A stretch of 64,000 bases of DNA, from contig OW679197.1 of assembly GCA_940337035.1 (NCBI GenBank), forward strand, positions 54,085,903-54,149,902, written 5' to 3'. The DNA comes from Agriotes lineatus. Its lineage: Eukaryota > Arthropoda > Insecta > Coleoptera > Elateridae. Position numbers and translations under genes: made by a program. Every line of letters begins with the position of its first letter. Position 1 is the first letter of the stretch. The notes beneath the pieces are model-generated. The model saw only the letters and a program-made list of their open reading frames with translations, was not told where the DNA came from and ran no database searches. This document shows, one piece after another, positions 46,708 to 57,059 of the stretch.

Positions 46708-47042
46708 ATTATCCTTGATTGGGTTGCCAGCGTGGCCGAGCCGTTAGGGCGTCATGCTGCGGTGCCACGGTACGGAGTTCAATCCCGACATCTGGCAATT
46801 GGCAGGTGGCCCACCCAGTCGCTTTAAAAATTGGGTACCGAAACCACAGATGTGGAAGTAGGGAAAGTAAGGCAGTCGTCGAAAGCGTGATGCTAACCAC
46901 ATTACCCAGTACGCTGTTAACGGTGTGTCAAATGACTGGGTTTCGGAATGAGAAATTTTGGCGACCCTGACTCGCCTTCTCTCAGGCCATGTTCCTACAG
47001 GAAATGAAGCGCCCGAAATTTACTTTAATTATCCTTGATTGG
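46708..47042 (+). mobile_element. tRNA-derived SINE with perfect 15-bp target duplication
   Basis: The duplication ATTATCCTTGATTGG lies at 46708-46722 and 47028-47042. The 305-base body (46723-47027) starts with a 75-base tRNA-like head (46724-46798): its acceptor arms TTGCCAG and CTGGCAA pair perfectly, the A-box-like sequence is TGGCCGAGCCGTTAGG, and the B-box-like sequence is GAGTTCAATCC. A tRNA-unrelated body follows (ACCACATTACCCAGTACGCT...). Such elements are transcribed by RNA polymerase III and moved by LINE machinery. Confidence 0.9.
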
Positions 47043-47940
47043 CTCATCAGTGATGTCTAGGGTTTTGTCTTTGATTCTTGAAAATAAGGAATCGCAAGAA
47101 CTTACACCAGGCATGTCCAAACATGTGACCCATGATGACAATTTTGATAGTAAACAATAAACTACACTTCTCCTATAAATAAAAGCACCACCAAAAAGTA
47201 GCCAAAAGTTTAAAGTTAATTTTTGTTGAAACCACTTATCCGATTTGGACGATTTTGTTTTTTAATGACAAGTTGTCTCTTCCAGGAAGTGAGTGTACTA
47301 CTCTACTCTATTCGCATAGAAACTTATTTTTTTATAAATACCAGGTGTAACAATTATAACGTGTTTTTTCCATAATATTTATAACACCCTGTGGAGTTTA
47401 ACAGTTGCAATATCAAGTTATAATCCAAAGCAAACTCTAGCCCTGTCTTTTTATAACATTTTGTTTTTTGATTTGCTCTTTTATTTTAGCTACTGCAAGA
47501 AAAACAATTTAGCATATGTTTTTATTGACTTTAATTTGCATTAAAAGCACTAAAGTAGCAGGCTATGGAAAAACAGAAAGAAACGGCAATTGTCATCAGG
47601 TAAATACAGCAGTTGATAGACGTAGACCAATTCTTCGGTAATTCCAAACTTCCTCAAATAGAACTAATGCTTGAGTACATTCTTCGCGAGTTAAGATTTC
47701 GGTAAGAATCTAGTTTAGCGACCAACACTGATTGACATGTGCTATACACCATTCGACGCGTCTCGTCGAGCTGAACAATATTGCTGCTGGGGACATTCGG
47801 GGCAGACCAATGGTTACTGAGATACAGCACTATAGTTTTTTTTTATAAATTTTTTCCTCGTGGAAAACACTCTGGGGCCTTTGGCGGGGCGCCGCGCAGC
47901 GTACGTCACCGAAGGTTAATAACAAGTCACACTGCGCGCC

Positions 47941-48058
47941 ACCTAACCTAACCTAACCTAACTTTACCTAACCTAACCTAACCTTACCTAACTTAACCTA
48001 ACCTTACCTATCCTAACCTAACCTAACCTTACCTTACCTAACCTAACCTAACCTAAAC
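47941..48058 (-). repeat. TTAGG (telomere-like) array 1
   Basis: On the + strand it reads as imperfect ACCTA units (ACCTAACCTAACCTAACC, with TTACC and TTTACC variants), i.e. (TTAGG)n on the minus strand. It sits inside the giant foldback, so it is interstitial, not a chromosome end. Confidence 0.85.
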
Positions 48059-48171
48059 CAATGGTTACTGAGATACAGCACTATAAAGTTTTAGAAAAAC
48101 GCCCCCCAGCCATAAGCAAAATATATACGAAAATAAGGGACCATCGGACTGAAAATTAATTCCTTAAACCT

Positions 48172-48302
48172 AACCTTACCTAACCTAACCTAACCTTACC
48201 TAAATTAACCTAACCAAACCTAACCTAAGCTAACCTAACCTTACCAAGCTTAACCTAACCTAACCTAACTTAACCTAACCTCACCCAACCCAACCCAACC
48301 CA
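48172..48302 (-). repeat. TTAGG (telomere-like) array 2
   Basis: Second run of imperfect CCTAA units (drifting to CCCAACCCAACCC at its end), ~110 bases after array 1, in the same orientation. Confidence 0.85.
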
Positions 48303-48460
48303 ACACACATGATTTAACATAAAGACATTTTAAAGCGAACGCGCCATAGACTTAGTGTGGGGCATTTTAATCTTTACTGTGCTGTATCTCAGTAACCGTT
48401 GGTCTGCCCCGAATGTCCCCGGCAGCAATATTGTTCAGCTCGAGTTGGTCGCTAAACTAG

Positions 48461-48502
48461 ATTAGGTTAGGTTAAGTTGTTAGGTAAGGTTAGGTTAGGT
48501 GG
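48461..48502 (+). repeat. TTAGG-like short run in opposite orientation
   Basis: ATTAGGTTAGGTTAAG and AAGGTTAGGTTAGG between CTAAACTAG and GGCGCGCAGTG. A very similar run at 49211-49252 occupies the same place in the CAGGGACTCT element, showing that short TTAGG-like runs belong to that family. Confidence 0.75.
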
Positions 48503-48536
48503 CGCGCAGTGTGACTTGTTATTAGAGTCCCTGTAT

Positions 48537-48980
48537 ATAGTAAGAGTCGGGCAAACGCGGTTCAATTTTTGATTGACTACGATCCACTGCGCATGCGCAG
48601 TAGCAATCGAAAATAAAAATTTGAACGATGGCTATGACAATTAAATGACGTACGTAATATTGTTCGATTCGACGACAAGACAAGTTTTTAGAGGTTATAT
48701 GTTTACTACACCACCAAAAAACCGCTCGTAAATTACTCAATCCGATCTATCTACTGCAAAATCAGCTGACCACCAATCAGTAAACGGTAGATACCTACCA
48801 GTGTAGTTTTCGTAAATGCATTAAGTTTACCATTTATTGACAATGTAAAATTGACAAGTAATTAAATTCATCAAAGTGACACATACTAAGGAAAACAACT
48901 CCGGCCTTGAACGAATCATTTATTTTTGGAACACTAATGGCGGCTGACATTTGTGTTTGCCCGACTCTTATATAACTATA
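48537..48980. mobile_element. Inverted-repeat element with AGAGTCGGGCAAAC ends
   Basis: TAAGAGTCGGGCAAACGCGG on the left and GTGTTTGCCCGACTCTTA on the right, bounded by TATA-rich edges. The interior includes TGCGCATGCGCA, a palindrome identical to an NRF1-type site. No coding frame. Related element at 49290-50237. Confidence 0.75.
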
Positions 48981-48982
48981 TA

Positions 48983-49285
48983 CAGGGACTCTGCTTGTTA
49001 TTAGCCTTCGGTGAGGTACGCTGCGCGGCGCTCCGCCAAAGGCGCCAGAGTGATTTCCACGAAGAAAAAAATTTATAAAAAAAACTTTTTAGTGCTGTAT
49101 CTCAGTAACCGTTGGTCTGCCCCGAATGTCCCCGTCAGCAATATTGTTCAGCTCGACGAGATGCGTCGAATGCTGTATAGCACATGTCGATCAGTTGGTC
49201 GCTAAACTAGATTAGGTTAGGTTAAGTTATGTTAGGTAAGGTTAGGTTAGCTGGCGCGCAGTGTGACTTGTTATTAGAGTCCCTG
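48983..49285 (+). mobile_element. 303-bp TA-flanked MITE with CAGGGACTCT ends
   Basis: Starts CAGGGACTCTGCTTGTTATT and ends TTGTTATTAGAGTCCCTG, with TA outside both ends. It contains TGAGGTACGCTGCGCGGCG, ATCTCAGTAACCGTTGGTCT, CAATATTGTTCAGCTCGACG and a short TTAGG-like run. Parts of the same unit occur at 48370-48534 and 50480-50714, and inverted in the left arm (about 47690-47945). Confidence 0.85.
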
Positions 49286-49289
49286 TATA

Positions 49290-50237
49290 TAGTTAGATAA
49301 GAGTTGAGAAAACGAAGGAATTCATTGTGATTGAATGCTCATTGCCTTAGAAAAAGTTTCACATTAATCAAATTAGACAAATTGTTCATTAAAATCAAAA
49401 CTTGTCACTGCAAATGTAATAATTTGTGTTTTTTTTACTTAAATATTTGGAGCTGCACTTTTATCTAAGTGTCTGAAATGACGGGTTGCTGTATTCTTGG
49501 CTGCAAAAGCAGATACGAACTATTAAAAAAATCCTAAAAAGGGAGAGCTAAGAGGAGCATATCAAAAATAGTCCATGTTAATGAAAATCGGTGGCAAGAA
49601 ATACGCGTGGATGACAGAAGGAACTTAAAAGGAACTGCCGTTACCATTTTATTTTCATATCATATAACCAGACCTAAAAATGAAATCATCTTCGTTCCTG
49701 AAGATTAATTTTATGCTGAACCTTGTTTTGAAGACAGAAATAGCAAAAAACAGGAATCTGCTACCCAAAGCACGTATGAATTCCTACACCAAGGCATGGA
49801 TTGCGTTTTACTTTCATAATTAATAACCCGCATGCAAACACAATTTAAAAAAGAACAGCGTAACCTTGAACAAAAAATTACACAATGAAAAGAGTAAAAA
49901 CGAGAAACTCTAACAAGATTTCAAAAACATATTTACTAAAGACGAGTTCGAAGCTTTAACATGCCAAACCATCGTTTTAGGGAATGTTCAAATACAGGTC
50001 ATACGAAATATGTAGGTATATATATTTCAGTTACACTTGTTACTTATTTCTGATACAAACGGTACTCCACGCTATGCTTTGAGTGCTTTGAAGCAGCAGT
50101 AGAAATTTAAAAAAGGTTTTTTTAGATAAAACGATCTAGTGACTTTCAAACAGTATTTCTGCGCATGCATGCATGATGCATGTTTTGGATCAAATATTGT
50201 CACTGACGTTTGTGTTTTCTCAACTCTGATCTAACTA
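49290..50237. mobile_element. Inverted-repeat element with AGAGTTGAGAAAAC ends
   Basis: Ends TAGTTAGATAAGAGTTGAG and, inverted, TAGTTAGATCAGAGTTGAG. The tip is a relative of the element at 48537-48980, and it shares the TGCGCATGC phrase near its right end. About 950 bases with decayed short frames, e.g. MTGCCI-type start TGACGGGTTGCTGTATTC at about 49480 that could be remnants of a THAP-like (CCxxGC) domain, not demonstrable. Confidence 0.65.
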
Positions 50238-50239
50238 TA

Positions 50240-50475
50240 CCGTGTGTCCACAGGAGGACGCACCATAGGGATAAACAAATAGAATAGAAAGATCGGCTAA
50301 TGCTGTCCTCGCCGGCACGCTAAAACGTTGTTTTCTGGCTTCTGACTCGCCACTGTATGAAACAATATTGTTATAAATGGTACAAGAAAAGGATCGGTGG
50401 TCATAGCACTGGTTGATATTTATATTTTATTAGCATTATCTTATCTCTATGGTGCGTACTCCTGTGGACACACGG
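50240..50475. mobile_element. 236-bp TA-flanked MITE with CCGTGTGTCCACAGGAG ends
   Basis: CCGTGTGTCCACAGGAG then CGCACCATAG on the left, and the reverse complement CTATGGTGCG, CTCCTGTGGACACACGG on the right. TA at 50238-50239 and 50476-50477. It is wedged directly between the previous element and a CAGGGTCTCT-ended copy. Confidence 0.85.
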
Positions 50476-50479
50476 TATA

Positions 50480-50714
50480 CAGGGTCTCTACTTGTTATTA
50501 GCCTTCGGTGAGGTACGCTGCGCGGCGTCCCGCCAAAGGCCCCAGAGTGTTTTACACGAAGAAAAAAATTTATTAAAAAAAACTTTACTGTGCTGTATCT
50601 CAGTAACCGTTGGTCTGCCTCGAATGTCCCCAGCAGCAATATTGTTCAGCTCGACGAGACGCGTCGAGTGGTGTATAGCACATGTCGATTGGAGTTGGTC
50701 GCTAAACTAGATTC
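50480..50714 (+). mobile_element. 5' part of a CAGGGACTCT-family element
   Basis: Begins CAGGGTCTCTACTTGTTATT and follows the unit at 48983 to CGCTAAACTAGATT, then leaves it for the outer part of the giant foldback arm. It lacks the TTAGG-like run and right end. Confidence 0.75.
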
Positions 50715-51374
50715 AAGCCAAGATTTCGTGTTTCACGTTGCATACTGACCAAATGAAAGATTTTGCAAAAAAAAAACTTTAAGAATTAACACCGAAAACA
50801 CACTTCTATCAACTGCTTTTTGACAGCTGTATTTACATGATGATAATTACTGTTTCTTTCTGTTACTGCTACTTTAGTGCTTTTAATGCAAATTAAAGTC
50901 AATAAAAACATGTTATGCTATAAAATTGTGTTTCTCTTGCCGTAGCTAAAATAAAAGAGCAAATCAAAAAATAAAATGTTATAAAAAGATAAGGCTAGAG
51001 ATTGCTTTGATTTATAACTTGATATTGTAACTGTTAAACCCCACAGGCTATTATAAACTTTATGGAAAAACACGTTACAATTGTTACACTCGGTATTTAT
51101 AATAAAATAAATTTCTATACGAATAGAGTAGTAGTACACTAACTTTCTGAAAGAGACAACTTGTCATTAAAAAAAATCGTCCAAATCGGATAAGTGGTTT
51201 CGACAAATATTAACTTTAAACTTTTGGCTACTTTTTGGTGGTGCGTTAATTTATTGGAAAAGTGTAGAATGACTATCACTATGGTCGATACAGCAAGACA
51301 CTAGTCGAAATTAAATTTAAAATTGAAACGAACATGACTAACCATTGTAAATCATTTAAATGCAAGTTACTTCT

Positions 51375-51565
51375 TTGGGGAAGAACGACCTTGTAGAGCA
51401 ATGGAAAGGGCGTCAGGTTTGCATTAAGCGAGTGCTCGGTTCGAACCTATGGGCAGGCGGAATTTTTCTGCAGTCCATTGGACCGGTATCAGGCCCAGTC
51501 ACCATTCTTTGTTGGGATAGAGTTAACGGCTCTCTTCCCGGAAGAGGGGAAAGAGTAATCTGACT
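51375..51565 (+). mobile_element. Possible second tRNA-related SINE
   Basis: TTGTAGAGCAATGG (A-box-like) is followed 46 bases later by a consensus B box, GGTTCGAACC, as in a tRNA-derived pol III promoter, then by a body unlike the SINE at 46723. No folded acceptor stem or target duplication was found, so support is limited to the two boxes and spacing. Confidence 0.4.
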
Positions 51566-52570
51566 ACAAACAACACATGCTACATACTATATACACATGA
51601 TTTGATACCATATCATAGAGTTGGCAGCCGAGCATCTCGGGTTGCAGACCCGGGACTTCCAGCCAAACAAGCCATATCATAAATAAACAAATCTTTGAGA
51701 AAAATAGGAAATGATGATTTAACACACTCTCTGATTTGTAAAATGTAGAAAGAAAGTGCAAATGGGCTTATTTCGTACGTTGAGAAAATTAGTTATCTGA
51801 AGGTTTAGAAGACAAGTTTTCGTGGTTTTCAGCCATTTTCACAATTAACATAGAAAAAGTACCAAACCACATTGAAGTAATTGAAATTTGTGATACGTAT
51901 TTGAAGCTGAACTTTACCAAAGTGTCTGTACCTGAATTGTGTAAATATTTGCCTGAGCAATTTGAGGAAACTCGCAAATGCTCTTATAAAATTATTTCTT
52001 TGTTCAGAAGTGCTTACTGATGTCAGGAATTATTCTTACTACTGAAGAGAAACAAGTCTCCTGATAAGTCAAGACTAGCTAACACTCATCTGATTCAGTT
52101 TTAAAAATTATATCTGCAAAAAAAATTGTCTCTATATTGAAAAATTGGTGAAAAGTTAGAGGTCTCCAATAACGGGAAGAAAATATTAATTTCTATCATT
52201 TTTTTTTTCAATTGTAACGGTGCACACCCTATTTGGCTTTTATTTGTATATGTACAAATTGTGTATGTTTCCTGGTTATGGCGGCGTGTTTCGGTGGAGT
52301 TACAGATGATTAACCTAAACGGTGGTAGGCTTAGACTAACCTTACACAGGTCGTATAGAGGCTGGAGACCTTCGCTTCTTACACTGAAAGAAAACAGCAT
52401 CATGGAGATCTACTATTCTTTATTAGGACTAACTGTAAATGTACTACATACTTGTGCAATTACTGCGCTGTTCCAAAGACTAAAATGACGTTAGACGGTT
52501 GTCAGTAGCTCGTCTAGTGGCAAGAAAGGCTGGCTGCCAGTCTGGGACTGGTGACTGCGGTGTTGGGTAG

Positions 52571-52848
52571 TGTTAAGTGAAGTAAGAGGGAGGCAAAGAA
52601 TCGATACTCACGCAATCGTACTAACAGGTTTTTCCCTGCGATGTCAGCCTGCGCTGTACCTAGTGAAGTAAGAAAGAGGAAAGAATTGGTACTCACACAA
52701 TCGTACTAACAGGTTTCCCCAGCAATGTCGGACTGGGCGACACCTAATGAAGTAAGAGAGTGGCACAGAATTGGTACGCACACAATCGTACTAACAGGTT
52801 TTCTTTGCGATGTCGTACTGCGCTGTACCTAGTGCAGTAAGAGTTAAA
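52571..52848 (+). repeat. ~85-bp minisatellite, three units plus a partial one
   Basis: AGTAAGA recurs at 52581, 52667, 52751 and 52836 (spacing 86, 84, 85). Each unit has the order AGTAAGA, (A/G)AATTGGTAC(T/G)CAC, CAATCGTACTAACAGGTTT, GCGATGTC and CTGCGCTGTACCTAGTG, with 10-20% variation. No coding role seen. Confidence 0.88.
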
Positions 52849-53337
52849 TAAGTTATAAGCTGTTACAGTAGTAGCACCAGACTGCACTCTCTTCTTCTCT
52901 GCAGTCCTATTCACATGCGTTTTATACAACTTACGGAAACCCTTCCATTCCGGGTCACGGAGCGTCCAGCCAATAACAAAAAATCTAAATTTTGTTGCCA
53001 GAGCAGCGCTGCGCCCACGACTGTTTAATCCTTTTCCAATCAAGTTTTAAATTGGGGTTTCCCATGGCGTATTTGAACTGCCCTCAACGTGTTCCTTGGG
53101 TTGAAATAATAATAATATGCCTTTATTTCTAATAAATATATATATACAGAGATACAACATAACATACTGGGACGAAGTTCAGCGCACAGTAAAAAACCGC
53201 GAACTGCTCCACCACTTAACCCCGGGTACAATAATTAAAGAAATAAATAAATTGTTGTTTACCCCTCATTCCTCCTCCATCCTGTGCTCAAGAAAATAAA
53301 ATATAGTTGGTGCGTGCAAAAAGAAAAACATACACAA

Positions 53338-54816
53338 TTAAACAGTATATGAACTCTTTACGTTTGAGTTTAAATAACTATTTTGCTGAGAAAACAGTAA
53401 TGTAGAAAGTTGATGCCGAAACCCTGGTATTGCAAGCAACTTAAGATTTCTGGGCAAGTCATTAAACCAAATCGCAATGTTGTAGACAAAACGACGTCTT
53501 CCAATTTCAGTGCAGCGCCTTGGCACAGTGATATTGCCCCTAAATCTCAAGTTCAAGTTGTGAACATCCGTTCGAAACGTTATTTTATTATACAAATATG
53601 GTGGTGTTTTATTTAGTAAGACTTTACGATACAAAACAGAACAGTGTAGGAATCGTCTATTTACCATATTCAACCAGTTAGTATCCAGGAGTTTGTGAGA
53701 AATCCTGTCATATTTACGTATTCCGTAGATAAGTCGCAAGCATGCACTTTGAAGCTTTTGTATTCTGTTCTTGTCTTGTGAATCCAAGCAAGGACCATAT
53801 ACCACATCACAGTAATCGACCTGTGGTAAGACCAGACTGTTACATAAAATGATTTTGACTTTGCTACTCAACACATGACGGTTTAGAAAAATCGATTTTA
53901 AGTTGCAATAAGCTTTCTGTAGACATTTCGACACGTGTTTTTTAAAGCGTAAAGTTGAGTCTAATGTTAAACCCAAATTTTTAACGGAGTCAGCGACCGG
54001 TATTACAGCATCGTTAATTTTTAAAGTTACATTATTCTTAACAATTTCGATATCATTTTTCCTACCAAAAAATATTACAACTGATTTATCTGCATTAAGT
54101 TTAAGTGAATGTTTAAGAGAAGTATTAGCAAGTTGTTGTAGATCCTTGTTTATTAGTTGACTAGCGCGAGCTGCTTCTTGAACATTAAAAGAAAAATACA
54201 TTTGAGAGTCATCAGCATAAAAATGGCAATTACAGGAGTCTACTACAGAGGGAAAATGAGAGATGTAAATTGTAAAGAGCAAAGGTCCAAGGATGGAACC
54301 CTGAGGAACACCCGAGGCTACATGACGAAAACACGAAATTTCATTGTTAACTTGCACTGCTTGATAGCGTTCAGTTATGTAATTAGATAGAAGAGTAGTG
54401 GCTTTTGGTAGCAATCCTATAAAATGGCAGATTGATAAAAAGATTTTATGGGAGATTGTGTCGAATGCTTTGGAATAATCTAATAAAACAAGAGCTGTTA
54501 CTTTACCCGAATCTGTAGCTGTAAGTAGGTCATCGACGATGTTTAACAAAGCAGTAGCACAGCCATGCCCTTTCCTGAAACCTGACTGTGTAACAGGCAG
54601 CACATTATTTGATTGTACATGTTCGCGATGCTGTTGCTCCATGATTTTTTCTATAATTTTTGATAACGTGGGCAAGATGCTAATAGGTCTGAGGTCCTTA
54701 AAATCTTTAGGAGCGTTTATTTTTAGAATAGGTATTACTATAGCCTGCTTCCAAGCTTTAGGGAATGTCGAATTAATTAAACAGAAGTTATAATTGGCAA
54801 AAGAAATGGAATGCAA
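53338..54816 (-). pseudogene. LINE reverse transcriptase part of ORF2
   Basis: 492 codons open. Blocks in order: STFPKAWKQAIVIPILK, RPISILPTLSKIIEKIM, TQSGFRKGHGCATALLNIVD, LLDYSKAFDTISH (first catalytic aspartate), SGVPQGSILGPLLFTIYI, HFYADDSQMYF (catalytic YADD), LNADKSVVIFFG, VKNLGLTLDSTLRFKKHV, and a C-terminal region with ILCNSLVLPQVDYCDVVYGP. All RT motifs are intact. The frame joins the endonuclease frame only through a frameshift in the T run near 54785. Confidence 0.88.
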
Positions 54817-56165
54817 AAGTTAATGACATTTATTCCAATTCCGTCACAACCAACGGCATTAGTTTTAATTGTGGATATAATTTTTGAAACTTGAACTTCG
54901 TCTACTGGTTTAAATTCAAAAAACGTGCTAACAGAACTTTTAATATTACTACAATAAAACGAAGTGATGTCATCACTATTTAGGTTTGTGTTTGATGTGG
55001 GCAACGAATCAATAAAATAATCGTTAATTTTTTTACTGTCGGACAAGGCGGAGGGTAAAATAGCGCTTTTTGATTTTTTTGATATGTTTAGATCCTTTAA
55101 GTTTTGCCAAAAGAACTTCGAATTTTCTGTAAATAACGTATTATAGTAAACTTTTTTTTCTTTCCTAATAGCACCTACAACCCGATTACGTAGTTGTTTA
55201 TAATAATCATAATGACTTGGATTTTTGGTTTCCTTAAAACGACTTAGAGCTCGATCTGGTACACAAATCATATCCTTTATAGTGTCCGTTAACCATGGAG
55301 CAAACGGCTTAGTAATTCGAAAAGTTTTATTTGGTGCAAATACATCTAGCAAAATCGTAATGTTGTTGTTAAAAAAATTAAGTTTGGCATCTATGCTATT
55401 AATATCATAAATATTTTTCCAAGGTATAGAACGTAGAGCTGAATAAAATTGTTGATAATTAAAATGTTTAAAATCTCTACTCGTTCTAAGATTCGGCAAA
55501 ATGTTGTCATGAGGTAGATTGATAGTACAGCATGTTAAAGAATGATCAAAATTACGATGTAATGAAATTACAGAGACTGAAGTAATAATATCTTTATTTG
55601 TAGTTAATATGTAATCTAGTAGAGTGCTTGATGTACTTGTTACGCGAGTAGGTACGTTAATTAACTGATGAAGATCAAAAGTTTCTAAAAAATCAGTAAC
55701 ATAGGCAGTAGCTCGACTCTCAGTATCAAACATGTCTATGTTAAAGTCTCCAAAGCAAAATAGATCCGCCACAGTTGGTAATATCACAGACAGACTTGAT
55801 TCTAGGGTATTTATAAAATCAACATAAAATCTTTGGTGCGGGTTATATGCAACTCCAAATGCATACCTACGACCCTCAAAGGATACGCTTAGCCATAATT
55901 GCTCAATATCTCGGACAGTGTCAATAACAGAGAATACCAAAGTTGATCTTACGTAAAAGGCGACTCCCCCACCTCTGGTTTGTCTGTCTCTGCGCACAAT
56001 GGTGTAGCCATTAATGGATATGATATCGTTCAGAATGTTATCACTCAACCAGGTTTCGGTAATGGCTAGAAGATCGTATGACTCCTGGAGAACGTAATCC
56101 CTGAAATCGGCAAAATTGTGAGTTAATGAGCGACTATTGATATGAGCACACTTTAAAAATACAAC
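54777..56165 (-). pseudogene. LINE apurinic endonuclease part of ORF2
   Basis: Open from about 56165 (KCAHINSRSLTHNFADF, LLAITETWLSDN) with ATG at 56048. Endonuclease landmarks: TETWL, RGGGVAFYVR, VAYNPH, LFCFGDFNIDM and RNFDHSLTCC (the SDH-type motif reads FDH here, which may weaken catalysis). The linker then leads to VNAVGCDGIGINVINFC at the frame end. The first endonuclease strand is present only from the N-shaped LNIRS-like block, and the region upstream is missing. Confidence 0.8.
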
Positions 56166-56189
56166 CTAATAAATTTTAAACTAAATTAT

Positions 56190-56600
56190 TTGGCGGTGTG
56201 GCCTATTTGATTCGACTGCAGGCCGTCTCAAATCCGCCTAATCCCTTTGTCATAAATTTAACATAGTTTTCAGCTCTCGTTATGTTATGCGGCATTTATC
56301 GCTCAAGGAGCAAAACCAGCCGCTACAATGTAATATCTAAAACAAAATATGCTATTTAGAGGAATATAGGAGAGATCTGGGTTCAATGGAGCGTGTAAAC
56401 AATCGAAAATATTAAAAAAATAGTTTTCTTGCATTCCATTGCTTAAGTATTGCTAACGACGGGGATTAAGGTGGCAATCGAAACAATGCTTTTTTTGACG
56501 GAAATGACAGTGACAGATGTTTCGATTGTAAAAAAGATAATTGATAGTGCAATTGTTGTCAATAATGAGCAGAGGACAATTGATGAAAAAATTCGATCAA
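56190..56600. other. Unassigned stretch
   Basis: No gene recognised. Small open frames on both strands around 56443-56680 run into the following repeat and are probably chance. Confidence 0.4.
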
Positions 56601-56605
56601 TTATT

Positions 56606-56885
56606 ACTTCCTTTGACAATAAAGGAAGTATTGGATTCACCCCAAAAATTCGAAATTACAGTTTTAGAGTCCCCTGAACCCAAAAAACATATTTTTTTAT
56701 TGGTCTGTCTGTCTGTGTGTGTCTGTGAACAGAATATCTCAAAAACGAAAAGAGGTATGGCGTTGAAACTTCATATATAAGTTTTGTGTACTATGTAGAT
56801 GCGACAGCAAGCTTTTGAAGAAAATCGCATAACCGGAAGTAGATGTTTACTCTTGTGATTTTTTTCAAACTCACATTTTTATTGT
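56606..56885 (+). repeat. Hairpin-ended interspersed repeat, copy 4 (3'-truncated)
   Basis: Has the ACTTCCTTTGACAATAAAGG start, CTGTCTGTCTGTGTG, GAAAAGAGGTATGGCG and CGCATAACCGGAAGTAG, then stops inside the CACATTTTTATT block exactly where a palindromic element begins, which suggests truncation by that insertion. Confidence 0.8.
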
Positions 56886-56997
56886 ACTGTAAGTCTATGT
56901 CAAATTCGAGGTTAACAGGTTAGGTTTTCCATCAGTTTTGACACAGACTGACGCAAAACCTAACCTGCTATCCTCGAATTTGACATAGACTTACAGT
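56886..56997. mobile_element. Palindromic element, AATTCGAGGTTAGCAGG family, copy 2
   Basis: 112-base near-perfect palindrome (ACTGTAAGTCTATGTC... and reverse complement) centred near 56941. Family homology continues on the right only (GGCATCAACATATTATTCATAT) to about 57030, matching the outer arm of copy 1. Confidence 0.85.
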
Positions 56998-57059
56998 GGC
57001 ATCAACATATTATTCATATAACAAATATTTCAAAGCCAAGCTTGATTTCATTTTCGTTT

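Larger units (their letters stand above)
47162..51267. mobile_element. ~4.1-kb giant foldback / composite inverted repeat
   Basis: The left arm (47162 to about 47945) and right arm (about 50484 to 51267) are reverse complements over ~780 bases with moderate divergence and small indels. Landmarks in the arms: CTACAC..GCACCACCAAAAAGTAGCC / GGCTACTTTTTGGTGGTGC at the outer ends, CGTCCAAATCGGATAAGTGG, AGTCAATAAAAACATG, and nearest the centre GGTCTGCC(C/T)CGAATGTCCC and GAGGTACGCTGCGCGGCG. The enclosed ~2.5 kb holds TTAGG-like arrays, two or three copies of a CAGGGACTCT-ended element and three other TA-type inverted-repeat elements. No transposase was seen, so the whole may be one very large non-autonomous element or a locus built by inverted duplication. 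Confidence 0.75.
53105..56170 (-). mobile_element. Jockey/CR1-like LINE, nearly intact, 5'-truncated
   Basis: Minus-strand element of ~3.07 kb: endonuclease-containing part, reverse transcriptase, then a ~230-base 3' UTR with AATAAA (53122-53127) and an ATT-repeat tail ending near 53105. A stop lies just upstream of the endonuclease frame and no ORF1 is present. Only one frameshift interrupts the coding region, so the insertion is among the younger LINEs here. Confidence 0.85.

Noticed and set aside
47941..48302. True chromosome end from the TTAGG arrays
   Set aside because: Sequence continues on both sides for many kilobases and short TTAGG runs are part of the neighbouring MITE copies.
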